Assembly (NCBI RefSeq): GCF_029626175.1 | Contig: NZ_JARUBM010000002.1 | Coordinates: 5,473,001 to 5,537,000 of the forward strand | Direction of reading: 5' to 3' | From: Micromonospora sp. WMMD1082 | GTDB taxonomy: Bacteria; Actinomycetota; Actinomycetes; Mycobacteriales; Micromonosporaceae | DNA: 64,000 bases | Shown here: one piece after another, positions 34,862 through 43,341 of the stretch | How the letters are laid out: each line of letters begins with the position of its first letter | How positions within the stretch are numbered: position 1 is the stretch's first letter | Notes under the pieces: model-generated | What the model was told of the DNA's origin: nothing | Database searches by the model: none | What the model saw: only the letters and a program-made list of their open reading frames with translations | Position numbers and translations under genes: made by a program

Positions 34862-36022
34862 ATGAGCACTAGCGCGTCGGTTGATAATGGCTTGATTGAG
34901 CAAGGTGGGCCAGACGAGCACGTCTGGCAAGGCGTCTCACTAATGCTTGATCAGTATCTTCGCGTCAGACACGATGATCAGGTGCTCGTTCTTTATGCAC
35001 GCAACGCGCGACGGCCTGCTGCTTGGGTCGCCGCCGAGCTAAATATCCGTGAAGTTCCTACGGTTCTCATGGATCTGGATACGCTCTCCGACGCGACGAT
35101 CACGACCTTCGCGGACAAGCTCAGAAAATCGCTTGATCCAAAGAAGATAGCCGCCCGCCTTCTAGTCCTCTGTATCGAGTATGACGTCGTTACGCCTTCG
35201 CCGTGGATCCGTCGAGCCCTAGAACCGTTCTCTGACGCCAAGATCGAGACGTTCCGGACGATCATGACCGGCGAAGAGTTTTTCAGGCAGGGCGTTACGA
35301 CACCACCGGGCACTCTGAACAACATCAACGCTGGGCTCCTACAGGTACTGAGATCCGCCGAGAAATTCAAGGTCAGGACAACCTCGGGATCCGAACTGGA
35401 CATCACCCTCGACCCCAGCCGCTATCGCTGGGTGAGTAACCGTGGAATCCCGCGAGAGGGAGCCTTCGTGCTTCTCCCGGCCGGCGAAGTAGCCACCTTT
35501 CCCGCCCATATTAGCGGCAGGTTCGTCGCGGACGGCGCATTCAACTCCACTGCACATACGAAGCTTGACGCAAGACTCGAAAATCATCCTGTGACGTTCG
35601 AGATCGAGAATGGCGTCATGATGAACTATCATTGCGAAAATGCATCGGTAAGAAAGCTGATCGAGCGATGCTTGCGCCTTCCCAACGCGGACCGGGTCGG
35701 CGAGCTTGGTTTCGGCACCAACATCGGGATTCAGCAGTTCATTCCGTTGAACTCTCACTTGAATGAGAGATTCCCGGGCCTCCATATTGGCTTCGGTCAG
35801 AGTAATCAGGTAAAGGGCCAGCTTTACTCCTGTGACGTGCACATAGACTTTATCGCATCCGACTGCACGATCGAGATCCAAGGCAATCCTCCGCTCAACA
35901 GCAAAGAGTTCAAAAACCTTACAGGCCAGCACCCAGCGATTGAAGCAGGCGTGTTCGACGAGGACCTTGATGGCGACTGCTGTGGTCTCTTTTCCGCTTA
36001 TGACAGTACGCAGTGCCAGTAA
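34862..36022 (+). CDS. M29 aminopeptidase-like metalloprotein
   Basis: A 386-residue protein matching the M29 (aminopeptidase T) / NicX-like fold. The N-terminal domain has YLRVRHDDQVLVLYARNAR. The C-terminal metal domain keeps the expected ligands in order: Glu in LLPAGEVATFPA (about residue 218), Glu in VGELGFGTNIG (about 281), His in GLHIGFGQ (about 309), and His/Asp in SCDVHIDFIA (about 333). ATG 34862 follows GGGAG. Codon use is lower in GC than surrounding genes, a sign of transfer. It could process the small peptide upstream or act on a small aromatic compound. Confidence 0.65.
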   Translation: MSTSASVDNGLIEQGGPDEHVWQGVSLMLDQYLRVRHDDQVLVLYARNARRPAAWVAAELNIREVPTVLMDLDTLSDATITTFADKLRKSLDPKKIAARLLVLCIEYDVVTPSPWIRRALEPFSDAKIETFRTIMTGEEFFRQGVTTPPGTLNNINAGLLQVLRSAEKFKVRTTSGSELDITLDPSRYRWVSNRGIPREGAFVLLPAGEVATFPAHISGRFVADGAFNSTAHTKLDARLENHPVTFEIENGVMMNYHCENASVRKLIERCLRLPNADRVGELGFGTNIGIQQFIPLNSHLNERFPGLHIGFGQSNQVKGQLYSCDVHIDFIASDCTIEIQGNPPLNSKEFKNLTGQHPAIEAGVFDEDLDGDCCGLFSAYDSTQCQ

Positions 36023-36219
36023 CTATGGGCCCGGTCTGCACAGCGCAGCATCCATGGCCCCCGACTGTTGACTACTCTTCCGCATTGCGGGGGGCTGCTA
36101 TGGACCGCGACTTCCGTCGGCGCAACTTCGCTAACCACCAGCGCGCGACGGTCGCGGTGCGCGCGGAAACAACTTCCGTCACGCCATTGATCACGAGCAA
36201 ATTTCCCGGGTGTGCAATC

Positions 36220-36903
36220 ATGACAAATTTCGCAGGTTCCATGACGCCCGACGGCTGCCCGGTGGAGCTTTACGCGCTCCTTCCCGCAGGCACCGCCCCG
36301 CAGTTGATCCACGAAGCAATTCCCCCTGAGGCGAGCATTCTCGAGCTAGGAGCAGGTGCGGGAAGAATCACCCACCCTCTCCTGAAGTTGGGGCACAAGG
36401 TTGTTGCGGTCGACGAGTCCGCCGCGATGTTGGCTCATATCAAAGGAGCCGAGACCGTCGAATCACGCATCGAGGACCTCGATCTAAAACGCCAATTCGA
36501 CGTCGTTCTGCTCATGTCACACTTGATCGAGAAGCCGGACATCGATCAGGCCCGAGCATTCCTGAAGACCTGCCGTTCACACGTGTCCGATGAGGGGCAA
36601 GTGCTGATTCAGCGAGATCCACCCGATCGGGATTACGCCGCAGAGCCGCCGTTCAGAAGGGTCATGGCAGAAGGCTGCGCCATTAGCATGCATGACCTGG
36701 ACCGAATTGGTCCCAATCTGCTTTCTTTCACTATCGAATACCAGATCGGCGACTCAGTATGGCGACAGTCGGTTATTAACAGGCGGCTTGACGACAAGTC
36801 CCTGAAGCGTGAACTCTATATGGCGGGTATGGAACTTGCCGGATTTCTCACGCCGAATCGGTCATGGGTTCAAGCCAGGCCCATAGGGGCTATTCGAAGG
36901 TGA
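36220..36903 (+). CDS. Class I SAM-dependent methyltransferase in the peptide unit
   Basis: A 227-residue methyltransferase. After MTNFAGSMTPDGCPVELYAL it has motif I ASILELGAGAGRITHPLL near residue 37, VVAVDESAAMLAHI, and strand 4 FDVVLLMSHLI. SHVSDEGQVLIQRDPPD and a C-terminal beta strand region follow. ATG 36220 is chosen to fit the family start; in-frame ATG 36100 (with GGGGGG five bases upstream) is a serious alternative that would add 40 residues. GC content is again below the chromosomal level. Substrate unknown; the neighbouring small peptide is a candidate. Confidence 0.7.
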   Translation: MTNFAGSMTPDGCPVELYALLPAGTAPQLIHEAIPPEASILELGAGAGRITHPLLKLGHKVVAVDESAAMLAHIKGAETVESRIEDLDLKRQFDVVLLMSHLIEKPDIDQARAFLKTCRSHVSDEGQVLIQRDPPDRDYAAEPPFRRVMAEGCAISMHDLDRIGPNLLSFTIEYQIGDSVWRQSVINRRLDDKSLKRELYMAGMELAGFLTPNRSWVQARPIGAIRR

Positions 36904-37344
36904 GCGGAGTTACGTCGCTGAAGCCGAGCCGCTCGCAGCTCATTCCTTCTCATCCGGGTGTCTAATATGGCAAGCCGTTTCTTGAGATGTTGCTGGAGAG
37001 GGCCGGGTAGACGAGGTGCGACCACCACGTGTCCGTCCGTCTGCTGCGGACAGAATTTCAGATCTGACGGTGGTCGCGTGCCAAGTGCTATTTAAAGCCG
37101 TGAGCGACTGCGGCGCGGCGCGCTGCTGTCGAATAATGCCGATGGACTCCGCTTGTTCGAGCGGAGTGGTCTGGCGCATGTCCCGGGTCGATATAGCCGT
37201 CGTTTGTAGATCATCAGCGCGGAATCGGTTGCATAGTAGGGGAGGCGGCGTTCGCCTCGGCCCGGCAATTCGAAGATGCGGCGTCGAGGCCGAGCGCTGC
37301 CTGGCAGCGCCACCACCACACCGCGACACCCGCGCCCATCGCGG
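36904..37344. other. 441-bp non-coding region with several short inverted repeats
   Basis: I see no convincing gene. Inverted repeats include GCGACCACC (37018-37026) with GGTGGTCGC (37069-37077) and ACTCCGCT (37146-37153) with AGCGGAGT (37160-37167). These could be terminators for the convergent operons ending here, or an RNA. The GC content is mixed and the area may hold degraded sequence. Confidence 0.4.
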
Positions 37345-37794
37345 CTATGCCCAGCCGCTCAGCGCGAACGGCGCACCATCGCGGAACGCGCGCACACACG
37401 CGGCGGTGTACGGGTAGGTGTTCGATGGCAGCATGTCAGCCGGGAACCACTCGATCTTCGCGCACTTGTGTGGCTCGGCGTTGACCGGCTCCCCGTGTCG
37501 GGCCGGGTCGAACGCCACCGCGAACGCGAGCCCGACGCGGGAGAGCCCGGCCGTGTTGCGGTGGTGCACGGTGGTGACCATCCGTGGTTCGGCGAGGTCG
37601 AGCCGTACGCCGATCTCCTCGCATGTCTCACGGACCACACCGCTAACCGCGTCCTCGCTGCGCTCCAGCTTGCCGGACGGCAGGTTCCATTGCCCGTCGG
37701 CGTAGCCGGTGCCTTGCCGCAGCGCCAACAGGACATGATCGGCGTGGGTGAGCAGCAGCAGTACGTCAACCGGGTGCGTGGGTGAGGCGGTCAC
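37345..37794 (-). CDS. Nudix hydrolase
   Basis: A 149-residue protein with a full Nudix box GKLERSEDAVSGVVRETCEEIGV at about residues 47-69, preceded by GTGYADGQWNLPSG. A C-terminal ECKI-like segment KCAKIEWFPADMLPSNTYPY follows. GTG 37794 lies 11 bases after the kinase stop. This fits the MutT/NUDT branch acting on nucleoside di- or triphosphates. Last gene of a minus-strand group with a radical SAM enzyme and a P-loop kinase, so it may remove or mature a modified nucleotide; that is inference. Confidence 0.85.
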   Translation of the reverse strand: MTASPTHPVDVLLLLTHADHVLLALRQGTGYADGQWNLPSGKLERSEDAVSGVVRETCEEIGVRLDLAEPRMVTTVHHRNTAGLSRVGLAFAVAFDPARHGEPVNAEPHKCAKIEWFPADMLPSNTYPYTAACVRAFRDGAPFALSGWA

Positions 37795-37805
37795 GCCCGC
37801 AGAGG

Positions 37806-38417
37806 CTAGCCGGTCGCCCCGGCAAGCAGCGGATCGACTCGCAGGATGATCCATGCCACGCGCCCGGCGGTGTCCAGCCCGGCGGGCAGGTCAACCAGCG
37901 GCAATCCGACATCGGCGCAGGTGGCGCGGACCGCCTCGGCGGTTTCGGCTTGCAGGTGGGCGACCTTGGCCCGCATCGGGTCGGCTGGGTGGTCGAAGCG
38001 GTCCGGCAGGTAGAACACCGCATCGTAGGAGGCAGGCGCCCACGCAGCACAGAGGCCCGACATCGCCTCCAGCACGGCCGCGTCGGTGCCACCTGGTTCG
38101 GGGGCCAGGACCATCCGCGCATACGCGAGCACGTTGACCACCGTCTTGTCGCAGATCAACAGGGCGTGGTGGCGGGCTGCGCGGAGTGTGGCGGACAGTT
38201 GCGCGGCGAATAGGTCGACCTCGCACGCCAGGTCGAAGCCGCCCTTGCCGTGGATGACGGTTTCCTCGATGAAGGGGCTCGTGCGGGCCGGTTCCGGGGC
38301 GCAGTCGACAAGCACCCCGCGTTGCCGGTAGTGCGCGGTCAGCGCGTGCACGAGGGTGGTCTTGCCGGATGCGTGGGTGCCCTCGATGCCGACCAGCACG
38401 CAGCCGCGCACGCTCAC
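37806..38417 (-). CDS. P-loop kinase-like ATPase (AAA_28 / thymidylate-kinase-like)
   Basis: A 203-residue protein with Walker A GIEGTHASGKTTLVHAL at residues 10-26. CAPEPARTSPFIEET resembles the base-side loop of thymidylate kinases, and ALLICDKTVVNVLAY near residue 88 places an Asp-Lys where kinases have a catalytic DR motif. SYDAVFYLPDRFDHP near 130 fits the LID region. ATG 38417 overlaps the stop of the upstream nuclease-like gene (ATGA). It probably phosphorylates a nucleotide or related cofactor. Confidence 0.75.
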   Translation of the reverse strand: MSVRGCVLVGIEGTHASGKTTLVHALTAHYRQRGVLVDCAPEPARTSPFIEETVIHGKGGFDLACEVDLFAAQLSATLRAARHHALLICDKTVVNVLAYARMVLAPEPGGTDAAVLEAMSGLCAAWAPASYDAVFYLPDRFDHPADPMRAKVAHLQAETAEAVRATCADVGLPLVDLPAGLDTAGRVAWIILRVDPLLAGATG

Positions 38418-39208
38418 CGCGCCGCCCGCCGTCGCGTGAGTAGTTCACGGAACGTCGGATGGTCGAGCCAGGCGACCCTGCCCGCCCACTGCGCGGCGAG
38501 GTTCGCGTTCACGTTCAGCGGCGCCCGCCAGGTCAGGTGCCCGGCCGCGCGCAGCGCCACGTACGCCGCCGACAGGCTGTGCCGCAGGTTGAGCACGGTA
38601 ACCCGCTCGCGCGCCTCGGTATCGCCGCGCTCCAGCCAGTCCCGGTGCAGCGCCGTCATCGACTTGCGGGCCAACTCCGGTTGCGTCACGTCAAGACGCA
38701 GTTCGCCACACACGTCCACAAGGCGCCGCGACGCGCCGGACAGGACGTGCCCGGCGTCAAACCGGGTGTCGACCACCCGGCGGGCCGGGTCCGCGCGTCG
38801 CTCGTGCCAGGCCCGCCGCGCGGCCGGCACCGCCGCCGGCACCGCGTCCCCGGCGTTCGCGGCCAGCACCGCCAGGTCACTGCACAGTTGGTGCCCGACG
38901 ATCAGGTCAGCGGAGGCGACTGCCGCGCCGATGTCGGCCGCTGCCGCCTCCACCAGTTCCGGCCGCTCCTCGTCGTGGTCGAGGTAGACGCTGGTGGACC
39001 AGAACGGCATTCCGCCGGCCAGCCGGACTGGTTGGTCCGACGCGGGGACGGCGAGCCACACGATCGAGTAACAGAAGGCTCGGTTGCCGTTCTTGATGCG
39101 GTAGTTCTTGCTCCACTCGACGTCGACCGACGCGACGAGCCGGGCATCTGTCGGACGTGCTGGCGTTGTTCCTGGCCCGCCGAGGTCGCTGATCACCTGC
39201 ACTGCCAT
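38414..39208 (-). CDS. Unknown protein with possible 3'-5' exonuclease (DnaQ-like) fold
   Basis: A 264-residue protein. ARLVASVDVEWSKNYRIKNG has the D-x-E pattern of exonuclease motif I. ADLIVGHQLCSDLAVLAAN resembles motif II (GHN...D), followed by RRVVDTRFDAGH. The C-terminal NLRHSLSAAYVALRAAGHL lies where motif III would be but lacks a clear catalytic Asp. The ribonuclease-H-like fold is thus plausible, catalysis uncertain. It overlaps the kinase gene by four bases. A strong hairpin separates it from the gene upstream, so it may be transcribed separately or at a lower level. Confidence 0.5.
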   Translation of the reverse strand: MAVQVISDLGGPGTTPARPTDARLVASVDVEWSKNYRIKNGNRAFCYSIVWLAVPASDQPVRLAGGMPFWSTSVYLDHDEERPELVEAAAADIGAAVASADLIVGHQLCSDLAVLAANAGDAVPAAVPAARRAWHERRADPARRVVDTRFDAGHVLSGASRRLVDVCGELRLDVTQPELARKSMTALHRDWLERGDTEARERVTVLNLRHSLSAAYVALRAAGHLTWRAPLNVNANLAAQWAGRVAWLDHPTFRELLTRRRAAR

Positions 39209-39243
39209 AGCCCTTCCGGAAGCCTCTTGCCTCTGATTGATGC

Positions 39244-39289
39244 CGGTGGTCGTCGCCCGCCCTGGGATCGGAGCGGGCGACGGCCACCG
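39244..39289 (-). terminator. 17-bp intercistronic hairpin
   Basis: CGGTGGTCGTCGCCCGC (39244-39260) pairs with GCGGGCGACGGCCACCG (39273-39289) with one G-T mismatch. It lies between two genes of the same minus-strand group and could attenuate or end the upstream transcript. Confidence 0.65.
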
Positions 39290-39302
39290 ACCCTAGCGCC
39301 GC

Positions 39303-40076
39303 TCAGCCCTGGGCAGGGGTGAGCACGGCGTCCGTGTTGGCGGGCGAGGCGACCGTGCCGCCGGGCGGGCAGCAGGCCGTGTCGGTGTCGGTGGCGAGGA
39401 CATCCCACGCGGCCCGGTCGATCGCGTCGGCGACGCGAAAGGTGCCCTCCCAGGTGTAACGGTCGGTGTGCACGGCAGCCGTCAGGCCGACTGCCAGACA
39501 ACGGGCCAGGGCGCGGCGGGCGACATCGGCCGCGCACGCCGGGCAGGTGGGCACCGGCTCCGGGACCGGTTCCAGCGGCATGTTCAGGTCCGCCCCGGTC
39601 GCGCTGGCTTCCGAGGCCGTGTCGACCATGACCGCTACGCCGCGTTGCTTGACCGCCCGGTTCGCCCAGGCGGACAGCACCTCGGCCGCCCCGCGCAGTG
39701 GCACCCCGGAGAGGATGTTCATGCGGGTCAGGTCGTCACTGAGGCGGTGTCCGGCCAGGATGACCCCTAGTCGGCGGGCACCGGTCAACTCCCGGTCAGT
39801 CAGCCTGAGCAGGTCCGGTACCTCTGCCGCATCCTCGATCACGACCGTGCGGAACCCGATCGACAGCGTGTCATCGGCGATCAGATGCGCCGCGCCGTGC
39901 TTGCGGACCCGCAGGTACACCGCCGCCGAGGCGACCGGCAACCCTGCATCCTCCGGTCGGCCGGTCCATTCCAGCGTGAAGGCGGTGAGCATGTCCCAAT
40001 GCTGGCCGAAGGGGCGCTGCTCGGCCCCGAACGGTGTTTCCGGCCATTGCAGGTTGGTGAACTCACGCACGGGCAT
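39303..40076 (-). CDS. Unknown protein, distant fold relative of the nuclease-like neighbour
   Basis: A 257-residue protein without a recognised family. Its order of segments echoes the downstream nuclease-like protein: MLTAFTLEWTGR, then RLGVILAGHRLSDDLTRMN, then VAVMVDTASEAS, compared with DVEW, GHQLCSDL and VVDTRFD. PTCPACAADVARRALARC near residue 180 adds a CxxC. The start overlaps the radical SAM gene by 14 bases (40063-40076), so the two are translated together. This may be a degenerate RNase-H-like partner; the relation needs structural comparison. Confidence 0.45.
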   Translation of the reverse strand: MPVREFTNLQWPETPFGAEQRPFGQHWDMLTAFTLEWTGRPEDAGLPVASAAVYLRVRKHGAAHLIADDTLSIGFRTVVIEDAAEVPDLLRLTDRELTGARRLGVILAGHRLSDDLTRMNILSGVPLRGAAEVLSAWANRAVKQRGVAVMVDTASEASATGADLNMPLEPVPEPVPTCPACAADVARRALARCLAVGLTAAVHTDRYTWEGTFRVADAIDRAAWDVLATDTDTACCPPGGTVASPANTDAVLTPAQG

Positions 40077-41070
40077 GCCCTTCTGCGGGTGGGGCGGTGC
40101 CGGCGTTGGCGGCCGTGCGGATGCTCTTGCCGAGGTACTTGGCGAAGTGGTTTCGCTTGAACCGGTAGCGCTTCCAGATCTCCGTCACCGGCTCGGTGAG
40201 CACGTTGCCGAGGGGTTCCAGCAGGTCCGGAGCGTCGTACACGGGCCACGCGCTGGCCTTGCCGGTCACTTCCACGAGGATCATGTGACCCTCGGTTTCC
40301 GGCGTCCAGCAGGTCATGCGCAGCGCGGGCCGCCAGTCGTGCATCGACCGCGCCTCCATGAGCCGGTCGAACGCCCGCCCCGCCTCATCGATGCTGATGA
40401 ACTCGTTTGCCTCCAACCCGAGGGCGTTGCCCTTACGCAGCGGCAGGATCAGCTTCAGCTTGCCCGCGCCGATCACGTCGGCGATCTGGTACGTGAACGG
40501 AAGCGCGTGCAGCGTCGAGCGGTACACAACCGCCGACAACGACAGCGACAACCCCGCGTCCATAAACGCCCGCACCCCGGACATCACCTGGTCGTAGTCA
40601 CCACGCACCCGGTTGGTCGTGGCGCGTGGCCCCTCCAACCCGACGTTGACAAACGCCACCTTGCCCACCATCGACTTCGCGTGCTGCAACCCTCGGGTGG
40701 CGTTCGTCGGGATACCAAGGATGAAGTCCTGGCTGTACATGTCCACGATCTCGCCGAAGTCCCTGCGCAGCAACGGCTCCCCGCCGGACAGGAACACCCG
40801 GCCCACACCGGCCAGGTTGGCGCGGATCGTGTCCAACTCCGCCAACGTCGGGTCGGGAAGCTGCAACGTCTCCGAGCAGAACGAGCAGTCGAAGTTGCAC
40901 CGCTTGGTGATCTGAAGAATGACCGACAGCGGCACCGTCGCCGCCTCGGTAAGCTCCTCGATGCTCGCCGTGCCGGTCACGGCGAAGTGGTGCCCGGCGG
41001 TGAACGCCACCGGCCCGGTCGCCTGCGGAGGCGACGCGGGAGGGACGGTTGGCATACCCAGCATGGTCAT
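40063..41070 (-). CDS. Radical SAM protein
   Basis: A 335-residue radical SAM enzyme. The [4Fe-4S] motif is QITKRCNFDCSFCSETLQLP (CxxxCxxC) near residue 57. The SAM-binding GGE motif appears as RVFLSGGEPLLRRDFGEI near 95. The C-terminal part carries MTCWTPETEGHMILVEV and LGNVLTEPVTEIW, a SPASM/twitch-like position but without the cysteine cluster, so no auxiliary cluster is expected. ATG 41070 is preceded by AGGGAG. The overlapping gene, P-loop kinase and Nudix hydrolase suggest nucleotide or peptide modification; the substrate is unknown. Confidence 0.88.
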   Translation of the reverse strand: MTMLGMPTVPPASPPQATGPVAFTAGHHFAVTGTASIEELTEAATVPLSVILQITKRCNFDCSFCSETLQLPDPTLAELDTIRANLAGVGRVFLSGGEPLLRRDFGEIVDMYSQDFILGIPTNATRGLQHAKSMVGKVAFVNVGLEGPRATTNRVRGDYDQVMSGVRAFMDAGLSLSLSAVVYRSTLHALPFTYQIADVIGAGKLKLILPLRKGNALGLEANEFISIDEAGRAFDRLMEARSMHDWRPALRMTCWTPETEGHMILVEVTGKASAWPVYDAPDLLEPLGNVLTEPVTEIWKRYRFKRNHFAKYLGKSIRTAANAGTAPPAEGHARA

Positions 41071-41285
41071 GGTCAATGTCTCCCTTGCTCCAAGGGTGGT
41101 CGGGACAGCGCCCGACCGGACCGCAAAAGGCGTGAGTCGATCGGCGAGAAAGTCACATCCGTTGCCGCGCACGAGACACCGCGACTCCCGGGGGGCCTCG
41201 CTCCCGGGGCACCGGGCGTCCCGGCTCCCGGCTCACCGCCGGCCCCGCGCTTCCTCGCGCCGCCCCGGCCAGTGCCCACGCGCGC

Positions 41286-41687
41286 TCATGCATCGCATCG
41301 GGGTGTGCGCCGTGGCGGATCATCGTGCTCCCGCTCGTATAGCCAGCCCTCGGCGTCCAACGGCGCAAGACGCCCGCCGACCGCGTAGCCGACGTGCTCC
41401 GGTTGCGCCGGCCCGTGGTCCTGTTCGGTCGCCGGAACGGGGCCGGGTTGCCGTGCCTGATCGGCTACCGGTCCGGCGGGTGTGGGGAGAGCGCGTCGGC
41501 TGTCATACCAGTGGGGGTCTTCCCCGGCCGCCGCGATGACCGATGCGGCGAACGCCCGCACAGGGCACGGGGTCGGTCTGCCGCATCTCGCGCACGCCTC
41601 GGCCGTGGTGCCGTAGTGACGCTGGTACAGCTCGATCGCGGTGACGTGGGTCAGGGTGCCGCGCAGACTGGGAATCGGTCGATGCAT
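41286..41687 (-). CDS. Hypothetical protein with a Cys cluster
   Basis: A 133-residue protein: VTAIELYQRHYGTTAEACAR leads into a CxxCxxxxxC cluster (CARCGRPTPC, residues 32-41), then a Pro-rich disordered tail. AGAGGGG precedes ATG 41687. The cluster could bind zinc. Proteins of this type often accompany XRE-regulated genes on actinobacterial elements; this is from general memory. No function assigned. The 215 bases to the radical SAM gene hold no clear gene. Confidence 0.55.
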   Translation of the reverse strand: MHRPIPSLRGTLTHVTAIELYQRHYGTTAEACARCGRPTPCPVRAFAASVIAAAGEDPHWYDSRRALPTPAGPVADQARQPGPVPATEQDHGPAQPEHVGYAVGGRLAPLDAEGWLYEREHDDPPRRTPRCDA

Positions 41688-41720
41688 TGCGGTCCCCTCT
41701 TCCGTCTCGGCCCGTGGTGG

Positions 41721-42494
41721 TCAGGGTGTCGGTGGTGTCTGGTCCTCGTGAGCCATCGACGTGCCGGTGGACCTACCTGCCTTTGGTCGGTCGTCCTGGC
41801 GGTGAGGAGGGTCGTGAGGGTTGTCGAGAAGTAGCCGGAAGCGGGCCTTGGAGTCGGTGTCGGCGAGGGTGAGGGCTTGGTCCAACACCGACTGCGCCGC
41901 GAGCGTCGGGGTTGCGGGGGTGGTCCGGTGCTCCCAGGCAGTGATGGCTGCCGGGGTCAGGCCGAGGTGTTCGGCGAACGCGCGCACGCTCATCCGTAGT
42001 GCTTCGCGCAAGGCGTGGATCTCGCGTCTGGTCCACCGGCCGACAACGGTCGGCCCGCACCCTTCGCACTGAGTTGGGGAGGCGGTACAGGTTGAGGTGA
42101 GTGGCGCCGGCTGCGTAGTGGGCAACTGGCGTTCCTGGTCGCGGGCCAGTTCGGTCTGGGCGTGGAAGTCGCGCATGAGTGCGTGTGCCTGGTCGTAGAC
42201 GGCCAGCAGTGCTCCGTGTGCGCCGAGGGTGGCGTCCGCGTTTTGCCAGAAGCGGCGGGTGGTGTTGTCTCGGCCGCTCTCGACGTTGGCGATTTGGCTG
42301 CGGGAGTAGAGGATGCGTGCGGCGAGGTCGACCTGTGTCAGCCCGGCGGCGGTGCGCCAGTGGGCCAGGTGTCGGCCGAGGTCCTTGCGCGCGTCAGCCA
42401 CCTGAGCGGGGGTGATTCCGCCCGCCGTGCTGATTCGGCGCGGTGCGGTCGGAATGTGCCGACGCTGGGGCCGTGTAGGCGGTGTAGGGGTCAT
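41721..42494 (-). CDS. Double-HTH XRE-family regulator
   Basis: A 257-residue regulator with two helix-turn-helix domains. The first (about 35-90) has HWRTAAGLTQVDLAARILYS, SRSQIANVESGR. The second (about 155-205) has EIHALREALRMSVRAFAEHL, GLTPAAITAWEHR. Between them is a CEGCG motif. ATG 42494 overlaps the upstream regulator's TGA (ATGA). Two HTHs in one chain could allow binding of paired half-sites without a dimer. It probably regulates the downstream radical SAM group or the whole island segment. Confidence 0.8.
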   Translation of the reverse strand: MTPTPPTRPQRRHIPTAPRRISTAGGITPAQVADARKDLGRHLAHWRTAAGLTQVDLAARILYSRSQIANVESGRDNTTRRFWQNADATLGAHGALLAVYDQAHALMRDFHAQTELARDQERQLPTTQPAPLTSTCTASPTQCEGCGPTVVGRWTRREIHALREALRMSVRAFAEHLGLTPAAITAWEHRTTPATPTLAAQSVLDQALTLADTDSKARFRLLLDNPHDPPHRQDDRPKAGRSTGTSMAHEDQTPPTP

Positions 42495-43165
42495 CGTGAC
42501 TGCCCCCGCTGCACGATCGAGTACACCCGGGCTCCACCGGCCACCAACGGCGCATCGCCCACGGCCGAAGTGACTTCCGCAGACACGGCATCAGCGGGGT
42601 CGATCAGCACTCGGACCCGCCCGGCCACGATCGCGACATGGCCGGGCGGCACGGCGTCGTGGCACACGACGGTGGCCGCAGCCTTCCCGTGCACGCTGAT
42701 CTGCACCATCGCCGTTTCCGTAGTCATGGCCAACGGCTCGCCGACATTCGGCCCCGCAAGGGTGGCTGCTGGAGGCAGGGCGACAGTCGCCAGCGTCGCC
42801 GGGCCGACATCGGATACCGCCACCGGAGATGGCTCCAGGAGTGGGGGCGGCTCGGCGGAAGCGACGTCGGGATCGTCGGCGTGGCCCTGGATGATGAAGA
42901 AGCCGAGTTCGGCGTCCGTGGCCTTGTCCAACACCGCGCGCAGCGCTGTTCGGTAGTGCGCGGACGGCCAGCGGGTCTGGCCGCGCTCCAGGTTGCCGAT
43001 GTAGTGGCCCGCGATGGCGAAGCGTCGACCGAAGTGCTCGTACAGGTAGGCGTTGACCGCGTCGGCCAACTCCTGGCGTGACAACGGCCGACCCGAGCCC
43101 GTGGGAGACCGCAGTGCCAGTCGTGCTGCCCGCAGCAACTCGTTCGGTCCCGGTTGATACGCCAT
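42491..43165 (-). CDS. XRE-like HTH regulator
   Basis: A 224-residue protein with an N-terminal HTH (residues 25-75: GRPLSRQELADAVNAYLYEH, GHYIGNLERGQTRWPSAHYR). A Pro/Ala-rich linker and a C-terminal beta-rich segment follow, GHVAIVAGRVRVLIDPADAV. GARVYSIVQRGQSR ends the protein. The start is ATG 43165. It overlaps the double-HTH gene by four bases, so the two regulators are made together. Ligand and target unknown. Confidence 0.75.
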   Translation of the reverse strand: MAYQPGPNELLRAARLALRSPTGSGRPLSRQELADAVNAYLYEHFGRRFAIAGHYIGNLERGQTRWPSAHYRTALRAVLDKATDAELGFFIIQGHADDPDVASAEPPPLLEPSPVAVSDVGPATLATVALPPAATLAGPNVGEPLAMTTETAMVQISVHGKAAATVVCHDAVPPGHVAIVAGRVRVLIDPADAVSAEVTSAVGDAPLVAGGARVYSIVQRGQSR

Positions 43166-43341
43166 GAAGGATGTTCCGTTCCTTGTTCGGTGATTGTTGG
43201 GGCAGAAGCGACGGACGGGCGGGTGGTTCGACGGGTGCGACGACCGTGCGAAGCTGGACCTCGGCCCCGACCTACCCAGGGTTTCTGTGCGCTGGGCGCA
43301 ACCCGCGACTTCGGTGCTCGGCAGCCGTCACGGTCGGCATG

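Noticed and set aside
36013..36219. Extra upstream coding part of the methyltransferase gene
   Set aside because: An open frame continues back to 36013, and ATG 36100 has a fair ribosome site, but these residues are unlike any methyltransferase N-terminus I know. Kept as an alternative start only.
40063..41070. Radical SAM enzyme as a prokaryotic viperin
   Set aside because: It has CxxxCxxC and a kinase neighbour, but not the viperin-type sequence around the cluster or the viperin C-terminal region.
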